From the NCBI GenBank assembly GCA_907163375.1, contig CAJQUW010001728.1, forward strand, positions 1-64,000: a DNA stretch of 64,000 nucleotides. Direction: 5' to 3'. This DNA comes from Prostheceraeus crozeri (Eukaryota; Platyhelminthes; Polycladida; Euryleptidae). Position numbers and translations under genes: made by a program. The notes beneath the pieces are model-generated. The model worked only from the letters and a program-made list of their open reading frames with translations, had not been told where the DNA came from and did no database searches. Below are positions 1 through 10,875 of the stretch, piece after piece (the stretch's first letter is position 1; every line of letters starts with the position of its first letter).

Positions 1-362
1 GATGGAAACGTTTAGGCCAGGTTTCGGAATTTACAAGCGTGAAATTCTGCATCGGTATGGTGAGTTTCAAGTCAATCGGAGAGAAAAAGTTTCGCTGACG
101 TCCCCCGCCCTCGGCACCGACCTTCCAACTTTGCTTCTAGTGGACGGATTTTGTCTTGCCATAGCTCGTTTGAAAGCTAAGAGTGAGACAAATTCAGTGA
201 AAGAAACGGCTTGTTCATATCTGTCTTCGTTTAGATGTGAGACGCCATTTAAGATTTTGGGAGATTGGCGAAAAACGACAGAGTTAGAATTTTGGACGTT
301 TTGGGCTGTAGCGCCAAAACGAAGCATCGGATTGAAAAACGGATTTCAGATTTGGAATCAGA
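1..362 (+). repeat. Polinton left terminal inverted repeat (inner part)
   Basis: This stretch matches the reverse complement of about 28,012-28,400 with small differences. Shared blocks include GTGAAATTCTGCATCGGTAT, CGCTGACGTCCCCC and GACGCCATTTAAGATTTTGG. Open frames here run on both strands and mirror each other between the two ends, so they are read as repeat DNA and not as genes. The outer end of the repeat lies before position 1. Confidence 0.9.
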
Positions 363-600
363 GTCAAAAATCTCTATCACTCATGGGTAAGTTTTCAAGT
401 CAATCGGAGAGAAAAAATTTTCAACATTTTTCGAAAAAACGACAGAGTTAGAATTTTTGCGATGCCTGTGGGCTGTAGAGCCAAAACGAAGCATCGGATG
501 GGAAACGGATTTCAGATTTGGATTCAGCGTCAAATTCTACATGATAATGGTGTATTTCCAGCTCAATCGGAGCACTAGAACCAGAGATAGACGGATTTAA
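277..600 (+). repeat. Degenerate subterminal repeat units next to the left TIR
   Basis: Two motifs from the terminal repeat recur here in worn form: a block starting CGACAGAGTTAGAATTTT and ending CCAAAACGAAGCATCGGAT (277-333 and about 440-500), and a block ending in TCAATCGGAG (about 75-84, 395-404 and 573-582). The spacing is about 165-320 bp. It looks like partial tandem growth of the terminal repeat. Confidence 0.7.
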
Positions 601-1741
601 AGATTTGGATGATGGGTATTACGTCATCAGCTGATCGCCACACACTATACAAACTGGGAACCGACAGAGACTTGTCATTAAGACGAGAGCGATTGTCAAA
701 AGTAGGTCGTCTCTCTGAGCTCCGATGATAGCTTCGGACATTCCAAATTCCGGGTTTCTGTAGGAAACCGACTTAGAAAATTTCATTGCTGATATCAGCT
801 AAGGCGTCAGACTTAGAGGTTAGCCAGGAGATGGCCTTCGTCTCCAGGCCATAAAAGACTCCAAAACTTTAAAGGCTTGTAACTTTGCTTCTACAAGTCC
901 GTTTGACTTGATTCAAAAAAGGTTCGGTTGCTATTGACCTGCCCTAAGTGATAGACTACTTATAAAATTTCATAAGTAGTGCTAAAAAGTTGAAAATTTT
1001 AAATTCACTAGTTTTGGAGGTTTTCTGGGGGTTTTCGACCCTGCTGAAGTCAATGAAAGCATTTTTAATGATGTCTGAGCCAGTCTTCTCATGGTATAGG
1101 CGGCTTTTCACTAAAAGCGAGCAAGAGACGGAGAATTTTGCTGTAATATTCTACTGACAGGGTGTTCCTTCGGGACGGCGGACGATGCCGTAGTGATAAG
1201 TGTGGCAAGGGAGTGTGTCATATTTTAGACCGAAACCGCTGAGGCAACTCATGCCTCATGTTGGGCATTTGACACAGTTCTCAACGTAGCACTTTGAACG
1301 CCAATCGGTTGAGTCTTAGCTATCTTGTCATGGGTGGCCTCTAAACATCTCCATTGCAAAACGCTGGTGAATCAAGCTCTCTACGGCTTGATATCAAGCT
1401 GATCAAAGCAATAACTTGGGATGTTTCCTCAAGGTTTTCAAGTATGCTGAGTTCAAATCTGCTATCAGATTTCAAATTTAACTAAGTCTAAGGCAGCTTT
1501 GAGGGGTTAGATCCCAGCTTCTGATCACTACCTTTGACTCGGCGTTGCTGTTACCACTTCGGGGCAGTGACAATGATGTCTTAAGCTGTAAATAGCGGGT
1601 ATCGGGGAAGATCTCTCACTTCCCTAGTGATCAGTACAAGGCCTTCAGGCTGTCGACGGGATCGAGTGCCTCTCACTACACTCAAATCTATCATTCCTCA
1701 CTAAGTGTAAAAATCATTGTTTTCCGTTTTTCGCTTCAGAA
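601..1741. other. Left-end Polinton DNA without a recognised gene
   Basis: No convincing reading frame on either strand. The segment is of mixed composition and ends in a pyrimidine-rich stretch (TTTTTCGCTTCAG, about 1728-1740) directly before the start codon at 1742. That stretch resembles a splice acceptor, so a leader intron for the next gene is possible but not shown. Confidence 0.5.
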
Positions 1742-2802
1742 ATGCCGAAATACAATAATGTCAAGACCAGTTGCAAACTGTGTCAATGCCGGAAGGTATT
1801 CCGAGCTGACGCCTTCAAGAAGCACGCTTGCACTAGCAAGAAACAGATAGGGGTCGGTCGCTACTATTGCGGAGCCCACAAAATCAGTCGCTTAAGTGAG
1901 CGGTTGGAGGATTGGCACTCACAACACAGCGAGTGTCAAACAGGCGAAGTAGGCGAAGAAGAACGGAGTTCACTCTTCGCCACTGAGCTCCGTTCTTTGG
2001 AGCTACAATCCGCCAACGAGCAAGAACGGAGTTCACTCTTCACCACTGAGGCCACTGAGCTACAATCCGCCATTGAAGCGATTGCCGCTGTATCCTCGCT
2101 TAGTAGCGAGAGCTCGCTGTCCAGCAGCGATAGTGAGGAGGAGGAGGAGGGAGAGCTACAGTCGCAACCTATCGAGGACGTCGACCTCGATCGCGAGACC
2201 CCTACAGCCGTGACTGCGAGCGGAATTGCAACACAATGTCGCAATTTTGTCAAGCGCCCGCCGGTGATCGCCGAACGGGATAAACTAAAGAAAGAGGTGG
2301 AGAAGTTGAAGGAGGAGGCCTTCTCATACAAGGCAAAGTATGAGGACCTAAAGAACGTGGCCGGAGAGATGAAGAAGGTGAAGGAGAGATTAAGCGAGCG
2401 GGTGGCGAGTTGGAGCAGGAGAGGCTCAAGACTCTCGAGGGGAAAGCCAGAGAAGAGGCTTTGCTAGCAGAGAGGGAAAGTAGGGAGAAGGAGATACGAA
2501 GGTTGAAGAAGGAAGTGGAGAGACTCCGTGTGCAGATGGCTAAGGTGGTCGAGACGAACCACGAGCTGCACCGTTCGGCGCAGCTGGTGGATCGCGATCG
2601 AAGGGTGCGTTCCAGCCGTCTGCACATCCCTATTAGAAAGGGGAGAGTAGCAGAAACTCCTCTCTTGTACGAGCGTGGAAGAGGGGAGAAATGCTACTCT
2701 CGGGTGAAGAAACGGGTGGAGTGTCTACACTTCACCTTCGATCATCGTGATCCGATCCCGAATTTCCTTTATGAGGAAGCGTCCGAGAAGATCTGTAAGT
2801 AA
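1742..2802 (+). pseudogene. Cys-cluster plus coiled-coil protein, unknown, frame not continuous
   Basis: I do not recognise this protein. The first part has a cysteine/histidine cluster (CKLCQC near residue 11, then a His and Cys near 28-30, and YYCGAHKISRL near residue 41), which may bind zinc. It is followed by an acidic Ser/Glu stretch (about residues 70-140) and a long Lys/Glu/Leu-rich coiled coil that continues to about position 2,600. The end is basic. A GT...AG pair at about 2,796 and 2,854 looks like a short intron. The coding region looks interrupted, so it is listed as a fossil gene. Its place just inside the left terminal repeat is a usual site for lineage-specific Polinton genes. 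Confidence 0.55.
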
Positions 2803-2933
2803 AAATGACTAAATTAAAATGTAAGATAATAACTCACTACCTCTTTCTTTACAGACATCCAAGAGAAGCGACCACCCGCCCCGTTGCCGGAGCCGCAGTC
2901 GAAACAGCAAGCCTGAGTCCCTATCCCACACCC

Positions 2934-3073
2934 CGAGAACGCCACAAACGGCTCTGATAAGGGCCACCATGGGGCAAGATTTGATAGAACCTCCTCGCGG
3001 TTTGCCCTGGGCAGTCTTTAGACTGGCGAATACTATCATTAAGTTAAATCTGCTATCAGTCAACTTGAACGTT
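2934..3073 (+). repeat. 140-bp direct repeat, copy 1
   Basis: CCCCGAGAACGCC through CAGTCAACTTGAACGTTGC here recurs at 3,407-3,549 with a handful of differences. Both copies contain the block GGTTTGCCCTGGGCAGTC. The two lie about 475 bp apart and flank the TATA box and small ORF at 3,091-3,396, as if that gene unit had arisen by local duplication. Confidence 0.9.
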
Positions 3074-3090
3074 GCGTCGCGTTAGAGGGG

Positions 3091-3098
3091 TATATAAA
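3091..3098 (+). promoter_or_regulatory. TATA box for the 88-residue ORF
   Basis: TATATAAA stands 32 bp before the ATG at 3,130, with a CATTTCATTTCATTTCA leader between. Position and sequence fit a core promoter with a very short leader. Confidence 0.6.
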
Positions 3099-3129
3099 CC
3101 ACTACCTCTCATTTCATTTCATTTCAATC

Positions 3130-3396
3130 ATGGAGACACCAAACGCTGCAGTCAGCTCTCCTCGCGGACCGCAGTTAAGACCGCGAAATTTATTTAATGA
3201 ATTTGCTAGAATAGAGGAGCAAGACAGAGTCCACAACAATCTTGCTCAGATTGGCAATGCGATGACAGCAAGTGTTGTCAATCCAACGGAATGGCGCTAC
3301 ATTCCAATTTTCAGTCACATACCAATTAGCGTGGAAGTCGACACTGCTACCAAGGAGAGAGTCAAAGACTCTCTTAGCAGAATCGGTAGGCTGTAA
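3130..3396 (+). CDS. Small unknown Polinton ORF, 88 residues
   Basis: No family recognised. The product begins METPNAAVSSPRGPQLRPRN, is polar and slightly basic at the start, and has no membrane segment or Cys cluster. The start is supported by the TATA box 32 bp upstream. It sits between the two 140-bp direct repeats, and the second repeat follows directly after its stop. It could be a short regulatory or disordered protein; function unknown. Confidence 0.45.
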   Translation: METPNAAVSSPRGPQLRPRNLFNEFARIEEQDRVHNNLAQIGNAMTASVVNPTEWRYIPIFSHIPISVEVDTATKERVKDSLSRIGRL

Positions 3397-3406
3397 GATG
3401 ACGACC

Positions 3407-3549
3407 CCCGAGAACGCCGCAAAAGGTCCTTATGGGGCCACCATGGGGCAAGACATGATAGAACCTCCACGCGGTTTGCCCTGGGCAGTCTTCAGACTGG
3501 CGAATACTATCATTAAGTTGAATCTGCTATCAGTCAACTTGAACGTTGC
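3407..3549 (+). repeat. 140-bp direct repeat, copy 2
   Basis: Second copy of the repeat at 2,934-3,073. Frames are open through it on both strands, ending in similar peptides, but nothing favours either strand as coding. Confidence 0.9.
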
Positions 3550-4136
3550 AAATGAAGTTCGGTGTAATACTTCCTTTCGACGGGCGTTCCTGTAAAGGGC
3601 GGCGGTGAAACCCGTAGCTATGTATACCGCAAGGGACATTCGGCAATGGTCAATCTTGTTAAGCCTCTCTGCGTCATGTTTGCAAGTGATTGCCTCTGTC
3701 TCAACGTAGTATGCATTCGCGCCAGGGCGACATTTAGCCAACTGTCGAAGGTTGCCTAAAACTTTCCATTGCATACGTTATGAGAACCATGAGTTCTACC
3801 TGTCTCTATCAATGAGATGAATTGATGAATGGAATGAAATGGGAGGACACTCACGCGCCACACGCAACATAACACACTTCTCTCTTCCGTAGTCTAACAA
3901 GCTCTTTACACATGGATCGCAGTCGATTGCTATCCCAGAATCATGTAAGCTATCTGAATTTTATTTAACACTATTTCATCTACCATTATCATCCATATGA
4001 AATGTTATAAGAATTGCAAGTTAAACTAAGTGTGCTACTATTTCCAAATGAAAAAGTAAACATGGTTAAATCATCCACTGAAGCCCCATTCAAGTAAGTC
4101 AGTATGACAGCAAAGATGATACGAAATAAAAATTTA
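3550..4136. other. Unassigned Polinton segment with convergent poly(A) signals
   Basis: A short plus-strand frame opens at 3,912 (ATGGATCGCAGTCG) and runs into a GTAAGC donor-like site near 3,945, so a spliced small gene is possible. AATAAA at 4,125-4,130 (plus) and its complement at 4,132-4,137 (minus, at the stop of the next gene) give back-to-back poly(A) signals. Nothing else is recognisable. Confidence 0.35.
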
Positions 4137-4586
4137 TTATGGCATGTATTTCAAAAGGTCTTCATCGTCAATATCGTCCCAGAGTCTGGCTTCACATAGA
4201 TCACAAAAACAGTTCACTTGCTTCAATCGTTCTTCTACCGCGAGCCTCACTTTGTCGATATACTCCCACTCCGCCATAGTTCGTGGCTGGGAGTTAGGGG
4301 TGTACCATTCCCATAATTGGTGGAGGAATTTGGTGCTGGCGATCTCCATTACATCATCAGTATCGTACTGCAGATACTTCCACCTCACGCCTGTTAAGTC
4401 GGGATACTCCTTCTCACATACACTCTCCTCTTCGTGATCCGCTGCTAATGACAACTTTCTGATATTGTCGAGTCGGTACACCTTCTCCACCTTCCCCTTC
4501 GTTGGAGCGCTTGGTGCAACGAGCGCCCTTGGTGATGAGCATGGAGAAGAGAATTTTGTGTTCGGTGTTTTTGGAGGGCTTGTCAT
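4137..4586 (-). CDS. Unknown acidic protein, 149 residues
   Basis: An open frame from ATG at 4,586. The N-terminal 45 residues are Ser/Pro-rich and probably disordered; the rest is acidic and helical-looking, with a CFCDLC cysteine group near residue 131 that is too small to be a known zinc finger. It is divergent from the DNA polymerase gene, with which it may share the promoter region around 4,590-4,860. The poly(A) signal AATAAA overlaps its stop codon. I do not recognise the family. Confidence 0.6.
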   Translation of the reverse strand: MTSPPKTPNTKFSSPCSSPRALVAPSAPTKGKVEKVYRLDNIRKLSLAADHEEESVCEKEYPDLTGVRWKYLQYDTDDVMEIASTKFLHQLWEWYTPNSQPRTMAEWEYIDKVRLAVEERLKQVNCFCDLCEARLWDDIDDEDLLKYMP

Positions 4587-4683
4587 GTTGACTATGAATA
4601 ATAACTTTGAAATGTTTCCTAATTCTTAAGTATAAACAAGCAACCAATCAAAATCAACAGCCAATGAATGATGAATATGAAAG

Positions 4684-4690
4684 TATATAT
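4684..4690 (+). promoter_or_regulatory. TATA-like box upstream of the polymerase gene
   Basis: TATATAT lies 171 bp before the ATG at 4,861, in the space between two divergent genes. The distance implies an untranslated leader of about 140 bp. Confidence 0.45.
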
Positions 4691-4860
4691 GTAAAGTGAC
4701 ATCCGTGTCATTTCACTCTGTCTTTGAGACGTGTAAGTAAAGTGTTCTCTAGCGAATTCTATATTTGAGGCGTACAAGTGAACTGCTCTCTCGTGAATTC
4801 CAAATTTGAGTGAAGTCTCTATCTTGTTGAAGTATCAACCTTAAACTTGATTTCGTTGAA

Positions 4861-7800
4861 ATGGTAAGTTGATAATTTCTTCACTCATCTCCCTCAAACG
4901 TGTGGCTAATAGCATCTTCCTCAATTTCAGGCATCAACTTCATCACCAACGCCCTCCCTTCTCGAGGAAAGTTTAGAGTTGTTGAGTCAAGGTAGGTTGT
5001 AACCATTTCTATGGTTGTAACAATACACTGAGACTCGAACAGAGATGAAAGAATGATTTCTCTTTCAGGTGATACCAGTCCCATCTCGAGCGAGTTCATG
5101 TCAACATTGTCGCGGGAATGCAACGATCGGGAATGTGCTGACTGTGGGCACATCTTCACGAGGAAGCGTGATCTCGTCCGACACATCAAGCGAGGTGTTT
5201 GTAGACCTAAGTCAGCATCAATCTCCGAAGGTGGGGATGATTCTGTTAACGATGTCTCCTTTTCTTGCGATTTATGCATTCAGTCTTTTGAGTCACATTT
5301 TGAACTATCTTCTCATAGACTTCGACATACACACAGTGACGATAGTTATACTAACAGCACCTCCTCTATCCGACTCTCTGAAGTGTCGATAAATAATTTA
5401 GTGAGGAACTACCAGATGGAATCCTCAGAAACCATTACCGACTTTGAAGAATGGTTTCATCAAAATTCATCTTTGATTGGCGCGCTCTTCAACAATTTAG
5501 TCAATTTTAGAATGAAGGCGCTCAGCTATCTCAAAATAAAATATGTAAAAATCGACCACCATACTGGTCAAATAGTAGAGAGGTTGGAGTTTCACATTCC
5601 CTCCTCTCGTGCAACCGAAGTTGTAGACTGCGAGTCTTGGATAAATTTTCATATCCAAGGGTTAAAATTAAACATAGATGAATTTAACGAGCGTGATAGT
5701 AGACTCGTTTTTGATGGTATTGAGACCGCCATGATTAAAATCACTTTATTAGAGAACTACTCTGGACGAGGCTCCTTTAAACTTCCGAAAAATTTAAGAA
5801 ATAAAGCAGCAGTCATTTCCATAGATTGCGAATCGCAATGATTTAAGTATGCCGTCCTCTCCATTCTCCACTATAATGATGTACAGAATAGCCGATACCG
5901 TAACAGTAAGTATCAACAGTGGGAGAATGAATTAAAGTTTGATGACTGCAATAGTGAAGATATGAAAATTAAAGATATAGAAAAATTTGAAAAATTGAAC
6001 AACATCAAAATAGTTCTCCATGTTTGGGAAAAGGGATTGAAGGGTGTCCGCTACAACTCGTGTTCGAGTTGTTATGACCACGTTGTCAACCTTTTATTAG
6101 TAAGACAGGATGATAGTGAGGAATGGCACTACTGCGGTATTCCCAAAATTTCTCGCTTATACCACCACCTAAGAAATTCTAGCTCATCAGAGATTTATTA
6201 CTGTGACAGATGCATTCGGAACTTAAGGAGTAAAACAAATTTGAAACTCATTACGAATGGTGTAAGCGAGGTAAACTACAAATGGAGCGCATGCCCAAAG
6301 ATAAGGGTTTTCATATAGAGAGAATGGTGATGAACTAAGTCCTCTTCGTGTCATCTATGCTGACATCGAATGCTATATCGATGATAACACCCATCGAGCA
6401 GCAGCCATTTCCTGCTATGAAGTATGGCATGACCATTTCCAAAATAGAAAAAATAAAATGCACGTCTGGCAAGGTGAGGATTGTATTTACCAATTCCTAC
6501 AATTCCTCGAACAGGCTGTAAAATTTCAACAAAAGTATGATGGTGAACTCTATCGCAGATCATTGCATATGACAGCAGATGATCAAGCAAAATTTGATAG
6601 TTGCAACGTTTGCCTCAAATGTAGGAAAACATTTTATGATGATAAGATTAAGAAAGTGCGCGACCATGACCACATCACTGGTAAATTTAGAAACGCACTA
6701 TGTTCAAAATGCAATTTTTCACTTAGGATGAAACGGCGTACATTACCCGTCAATTTCCATAATTTCAAAGGCTACGACAGCCATATGATAATAAAAGGAG
6801 GTTTAGGTAAAATGAAAGAGTGGAAGCTTGATGTAATAGCACAAACGAGTGAGAAGTTTATGGCCATGAGAGAAAAAGTGCCTGTCGATAAAACTAAAGA
6901 AAATAAGACGGTCTATTTTGATATAAAATTTTTAGATTCCTACCAATTTATGACTGCATCACTGGCCTCTCTCGTACAAAATCTACAGTCTCTTCCACTA
7001 ACACAAAATCTTAAGAAACAATATCCAAATCTAACCGATGAAGTCATCACACGGAAAGGAGTCTTTCCATATGCATATTTTGATGCGATTAGTAAACTCG
7101 GCGAGACTTCTCTTCCGCCCATAGATAAATTTAAAAATGATTTGACCGGCGCAGAATGTAAGACCGAAGATTATGATCATGCACAAGATGCATGGATAAA
7201 ATTTGACTGCCATACATTTGGCGAATATATGATTGCCTATCTTAAGTTAGATGTATTTTTGCTGGCTGATGTATTTCAGGAGTTTCGACGAGTGGCATTA
7301 GAAGAAGATAAGTTAGATCCCGTCCACTTTGTCAGTCTGCCAGCCATGTCATTTAAGTCTTCTTTTAAAATGACTGGTGAGACCATTCATCTCTTACAAG
7401 ATCCAGAGATGTATAATTTATTTGAGCGAGGAATTCGCGGTGGTCTCACATTTGTAAATAAACATAGGTTAAACTCAAAATTAGTAGGCGATGATCAGAC
7501 TCATCTTAAGTATTATGACCAAAATAATTTATATGGTAGTTCACTATCCAAACCACTCCCTCACTCTGAGTTTAGCTGGTTAGATCATAGTGAAATTCAG
7601 CATCTCTCCAACCCTTCTAACATACTAGCAATTCCAGATGAAGGTGATTGGGGATATTATTTTGAGATAGATCTAATCTATCCAAATAATATTAAACATA
7701 AAACCGTAGATTTTCCACTCGCACCCGAATCAGGTGAAGTGACCAAAGATATGTTTTCGACTTTATGAAACAAATTTCTTAAAGATTTAGAATCATGCGG

Positions 7801-8873
7801 TCAACCGACTATTAAGCCTTGTGCAAACTTTTACTCACCCAATATGATAAGGAAAACTATCTAGTCCACTTTAGCATCTTAAAATTTTATTTAGAAATGG
7901 GCATGATTTTAAAAAGAGTTCACCGCATTATTAAATTTAGACAGAAAAGCCTTTCTAAAACCATATATTGGATAGCAACAGCCAGAAACGTGCACTAGCC
8001 CAAAATTAATTTTGAAAAAGATTTTTTATAAGTATAAGAATAATAGTCTATTTGGTAAGACGATGGAGGATGTTAGAAAACGTGTAAACTATGAACTAGT
8101 CATTGGTGTTACAAAATTTAAGAAATTGGTTCTCATCACCTTATTCATCGATAGGGAGACATTATCGATGAGGACCTTGTAGGTGTTAAAATGATAAAAT
8201 CTGAAGTTGAGTTGTGCAAGCCACAGCTATATTGGCCAAGCTGTACTAGATTACTCCAAGCTTTGAAATGTACCAACTCTTTTATAAAATAATAAAACCA
8301 TGTCCTCTCGTAAAAGAGGTTCGTTTGTTGGGTGGTGATACAGATAGTTTCTTCTTAGGTATTACCACTCAAAAAGATTTAAATTTCAATGAAGTAGGAA
8401 AATCTTTAGAAAGATATTTTGATACATCAAATTATCCTACTGATCACCCACTCTACTCCATCAAAAATAAGGCAAAACTTGGCTGCTTTAAGGATGAGAC
8501 AGTAGGGAAGGAAATAGATGAAATGATTCTCCTCCGACCAAAAATGTACAGTATGAAATTAAGGGATAGCGACGATAGTATTAAGCGCACTAAAGGCATA
8601 TCAAGATCATTGGTCTCTAACATGAAACATAAAAATTTCAGGAAAGCATTTAGAAATAAAAATATAACGTTTGTCAATATGACAATCTTAAAATCTAAGT
8701 CGCATGAGATCAAAACTCATACTTTTAGGAAACGGGCGCTTTCAGCATGGAAGGATAAGAGGTGTTGGATAGGACATGACACATCTCTTCCACATGGACA
8801 TCCTGACACAAACATACCACCACCCAAAAGAATTAAACTCACACTACCACATTCAGGAGACGTCTTAGCATAA
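4861..8873 (+). pseudogene. POLB: Protein-primed family B DNA polymerase (fossil)
   Basis: This is the replicative polymerase of the Polinton. Visible parts in order: two C2H2 zinc fingers (CADCGHIF..H and CDLCIQSF..H, within 5,128-5,335); a region with YCGIPKISRL (about 6,130); a Cys/His cluster CNVCLKC..DHDHITGKF..CSKC like the endonuclease VII fold (6,600-6,720); an exonuclease-like part with NFHNFKGYDSHMI (about 6,760); motif A region YYDQNNLYGSSLSKPLP (about 7,515); and motif C GGDTDSFFLGI (about 8,330). The catalytic DTD is kept. The start ATG is followed directly by an intron (4,864-4,930), with a second at 4,992-5,068. About five breaks; no longer whole. AATAAA follows at 9,030. Confidence 0.93.
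4864..4930 (+). other. Predicted 67-bp intron directly after the POLB start codon
   Basis: GTAAGT begins right after ATG and AATTTCAG closes the intron, followed by GCATCAACTTCATC. The same arrangement, with the same 67-bp length and clearly related intron sequence, occurs at the right-end gene (27,781-27,847, minus). Both introns share GTAAGT, a CTCCCT..AACGT block and TTTCAG. A second short intron (4,992-5,068; GTAGGT...TTTCAG) follows in this gene. Confidence 0.75.
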
Positions 8874-9021
8874 TCAACTTTAACTCAGTATTTTGATGTT
8901 GCTTTTTGCAGATATACATGGTTGTTTTATGTATCGCATGAGATCGTTTCTTCCTTGTGAATATATGCCTACAGTCAGCGCATTCCCTCTATATCTGTGA
9001 AAAGACTTTTTCATGCACATT

Positions 9022-9035
9022 TTTATTTCAATAAA
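9022..9035. terminator. Bidirectional poly(A) signals between POLB and the penton-like cluster
   Basis: AATAAA at 9,030-9,035 on the plus strand, 157 bp after the polymerase stop, and its complement TTTATT at 9,022-9,027 for the minus-strand gene ending at 9,051. Convergent genes sharing one short terminator region. Confidence 0.6.
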
Positions 9036-9050
9036 CATATCACAATGACT

Positions 9051-10608
9051 TCACTTTGTTTTCCGAAACACTAAAGTTACGAGGGATTTAGTATCTTTCA
9101 CATGGATGCACTCTTGTAAACCATTGGTAATTTTGATTGAATAGTGTGGGGTATAGTTTGTTTGAAGACGGGATGATAGAAAATAGATTTCAAACATTTT
9201 CTCGACTATTCCATCTTGAAGCGGTCTATTATCATGAATGAAATCACGTAAAATGTATTCTTTTTTCTCACCAACAGAAATAGGTAGAATCAAATCACTT
9301 TGAATGTAAAGGTGCTGTTCATGTTTATCAAGTGTCATTGGTGTTTCTCTACCAATCGTATGCGCAGCAGTAACACAGTTTGTAGCATTGAAAAACCAAA
9401 GAGTTTTTTCAAATTTTTAGTCAATTGACATTGAATGTCATCGCCCAGTTTCAGAACAACGCGTTGATTTTCAATTGAAAACGAAATGTGGTGTGTCTTT
9501 ACATCATATTTACTTTTCATCACATGCTTCAACTTCTGTTGTATATAAGGATTTACTACATGAATGAAGCTTTCTACTGTATGATATAGACGCGGCATTA
9601 TATTGATAGCAACTTTAGATTCTTCATAAGACTGGTAATTTTCTTGATGCGATCACCATAGATGTCCACCCACCATTCATCATTAACTGAATCAGCTTTA
9701 GTGTGATATTCATGAGAAGCATACACCACACCGCTTCCAATAATAGGTGTATAATGTCTTATAAAATGACGCAAGGTTGGAGAGAAATAAACTGTAAGTT
9801 TGTCATTATATTTCTGAATAACCAACTTATTTTTGTCCGCCATAATTTTCTCTCCATACTTTTTAACCCACAGTCTCATTCCATCGCTTTACTAACTCAA
9901 TAAGTTGATAAAGGTTTTGAACACCACGCTTTTTCAAAAATGATGCGTTCTTCGCATTCTACATACATATTCATCAAATATTTTTAAATTTATAATGAAA
10001 ATTTGTTGATTTCGATTTGAATAAACTTTTTTAACATTTGCAGTAGCAATTGACGTTAGATGTAGTCCATGGCCAAAACGAGATGTGGATAGAATTCCAT
10101 TATCCAACCTCAGTGCTAAAGGACCTTTAGTAAATCGAATTGAAAGCGAAGGGAAGCTGTCCTCCCACTCCAATGATAGATAGTAAACTCATAAACTTTC
10201 TGATCCTTATTCTTCATGATGGAAGTATTACCACTGTTGGAAATGCCTTAATAATTTTCTCATTCCCAAATGGACCATAATAATCTGATTTTATTCTGAA
10301 TCCATTCATAGTTCCACTTTCCAGATCTGACGTTAAATTGTATGGGAACTGGAAATTGCATTATTCATCGTTTATTCCATCATGGGTGCGGGAGGAGTGG
10401 AGTCCAATATCATTTCTTCCAAATCATTCACATTCTGAATATTGCTATCATAGCAAATGCTAGAAACTCCAACCTCCCATTCACCTTCTAAATGTAGTGG
10501 GCGATCTAATTCTACTCGATAGTCTGATGGTTTATTTTTGGGAAATTTATTCATAGAAGCATTACTGGGCAAGTAGATTAGAAACGAGTCCTTATTTTCA
10601 CTTTCCAT
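9051..10608 (-). pseudogene. Penton-like capsid protein paralogue 1 (fossil)
   Basis: The N-terminal part (start near 10,608) has FLIYLPSNASMNKFPKNK and LEGEWEVGVSSICYD, the hallmark start of a protein found throughout animal Polintons that I take to be the penton or another capsid protein. The C-terminal part (to 9,051) has LYIQSDLILPISVGEKKEY, the family's closing region. The middle is present but broken; about four or five breaks overall. ATGCAAA lies on the minus strand at 10,642-10,648, 34-40 bp before the start codon. The identification of the family is firm; the structural role is from memory of the family and less sure. Confidence 0.75.
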
Positions 10609-10641
10609 ATTATTCACATTGGAAAAATATATTAGCATACT

Positions 10642-10648
10642 TTTGCAT
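10642..10648 (-). promoter_or_regulatory. ATGCAAA motif before penton-like paralogue 1
   Basis: Minus-strand ATGCAAAAGTATG, 34 bp before the start codon at 10,608. One of five such motifs found upstream of Polinton genes or gene clusters. Confidence 0.4.
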
Positions 10649-10875
10649 TAACTCTTCATTCGGAAATGGAGTGTGATACTTGTCACAGGGTCTTTATGAA
10701 AAGGAATCAACGCACCAGCATCGTCATAAATGGCAATATCAATTTGTGGGATGTAGTTTGATTTCAGCTTTGTATAATGCACTTTCTTGAAAGTATGCTC
10801 AGATAAAATACTGCAGCTTTTTGGCTGGTATGGTATCATTGCTAGCAATGGAGCTTCAACATCTCCCACACGTTA
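10648..10875 (-). pseudogene. C-terminal region of a second penton-like protein (fossil)
   Basis: The translation contains VGDVEAPLLAMIP, IAIYDDAGALIPFHKDP and ends TLHFRMKS, which is the characteristic end of the penton-like family. It stops just before the ATGCAAA motif of paralogue 1 and is bounded on its other side by a 1-kb pyrimidine-rich tract. The N-terminal and central region of a related protein lies beyond that tract at 11,891-13,072. Confidence 0.7.

Noticed and set aside
2-451. A 149-residue frame at the left edge and mirrored frames at 28,045-28,438
   Set aside because: They lie in the terminal inverted repeat and appear mirrored at both ends; no known domain.
3430-3774. Minus-strand 114-residue frame overlapping the direct repeat
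   Set aside because: Open on both strands because of the repeat; no domain and no promoter favours it.
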